Shown: positions 5,263 to 5,434 of the stretch, one piece after another
Numbering within the stretch: the first letter of the stretch is position 1
How the letters are laid out: every line of letters starts with the position of its first letter
From: a bacterium
Lineage (GTDB): Bacteria > Pseudomonadota > Alphaproteobacteria > Caulobacterales > Hyphomonadaceae
NCBI GenBank assembly: GCA_030824255.1
Contig: JAVBYB010000365.1
Span: 1-5,434, forward strand
Direction of reading: 5' to 3'
DNA length: 5,434 bases
Translations under genes and position numbers: made by a program
The notes under the pieces: model-generated
Seen by the model: the letters and a program-made list of their open reading frames with translations, nothing else
The model's database searches: none
Told to the model about the DNA's origin: nothing

Positions 5263-5434
5263 AACGCGCGCCGCCCTGGCTTCGCATTGCGTCGCGCGAG
5301 TTGGCCGGGGGCGTGGCGGGGTTCTGGATCTATCTGGCCTGTCTTGCGCTCGGGGCATGGGCGATTGCGTCGGCGGGGTCGATCACGTCTGCCTTCACGG
5401 CGGGACTGGAGCGGCAGTCGCGTGAGCTTCTGGG
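5259..5434 (+). CDS. YbbP/FtsX-like ABC transporter permease (N-terminus only)
   Basis: Only the first 58 codons are in the window, and the gene runs off the right edge. The N-terminus is a basic, cytoplasmic stretch with LRIASRELAGGVAGF (8-22), then a first membrane segment at about 22-42 (IYLACLALGAWAIASAGS), then the start of a periplasmic helix, SAFTAGLERQSRELLG. This order, basic RELxGG followed by a LGAxAIA-type membrane helix and ending in RELLG, is typical of YbbP-type MacB/FtsX permeases of about 800 residues. Start TTG at 5259 shares TTGA with the ATPase stop and has GGGAGGA at 5248-5254, four bases upstream; no in-frame ATG occurs in the visible part. It should form the membrane half of the complex with the preceding ATPase. 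Confidence 0.85.
   Translation, partial: MKRAPPWLRIASRELAGGVAGFWIYLACLALGAWAIASAGSITSAFTAGLERQSRELL

Noticed and set aside
4597..5434. Assignment of the ABC pair as LolD with LolC/E
   Set aside because: The visible permease N-terminus looks like YbbP, and the ATPase fits YbbA better; only the full permease could settle it.

Overview
The window comes from a GC-rich Gram-negative bacterium. Base composition, three lipobox-type signal peptides in a row, a polyvinyl-alcohol-dehydrogenase-like quinohaemoprotein and an -35/-10 style with weak -10 boxes all suit an alphaproteobacterium (Sphingomonadales, Caulobacterales or Hyphomonadales type). That placement is inference, since there is no rRNA or other marker gene here. 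The window is densely coding, with no gene-free stretch longer than about 190 bases, and I see no mobile element, RNA gene or CRISPR array.

Layout: (1) 1-1626, minus strand, the first 542 codons of a PVADH-like PQQ/haem c dehydrogenase that runs off the left edge. (2) 1627-1813, a divergent intergenic region with candidate promoters on both strands and an imperfect dyad. (3) 1814-3070, a DUF3089 alpha/beta-hydrolase lipoprotein. (4) 3071-3154, a short gap with a 17-bp palindrome and a strong GC hairpin. (5) 3155-3952, an unrecognised envelope protein with a periplasmic domain and several membrane segments. (6) 3983-4600, an unrecognised soluble protein of about 205 residues, possibly translated from a leaderless message. 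(7) 4597-5262, a YbbA/LolD-type ABC ATPase. (8) 5259 to the right edge, the start of the partner YbbP/FtsX-like permease.

Working together: genes 6-8 are packed tightly, and the last two junctions are TTGA stop/start overlaps, so ATPase and permease are very likely translationally coupled parts of one exporter or envelope-lipid machine. The divergent dehydrogenase/hydrolase pair resembles in logic (not in exact families) the oxidise-then-hydrolyse pair used for polyvinyl alcohol, and both proteins appear to be envelope lipoproteins. The least explained parts are the 3155-3952 and 3983-4600 proteins and the palindromes in front of them.
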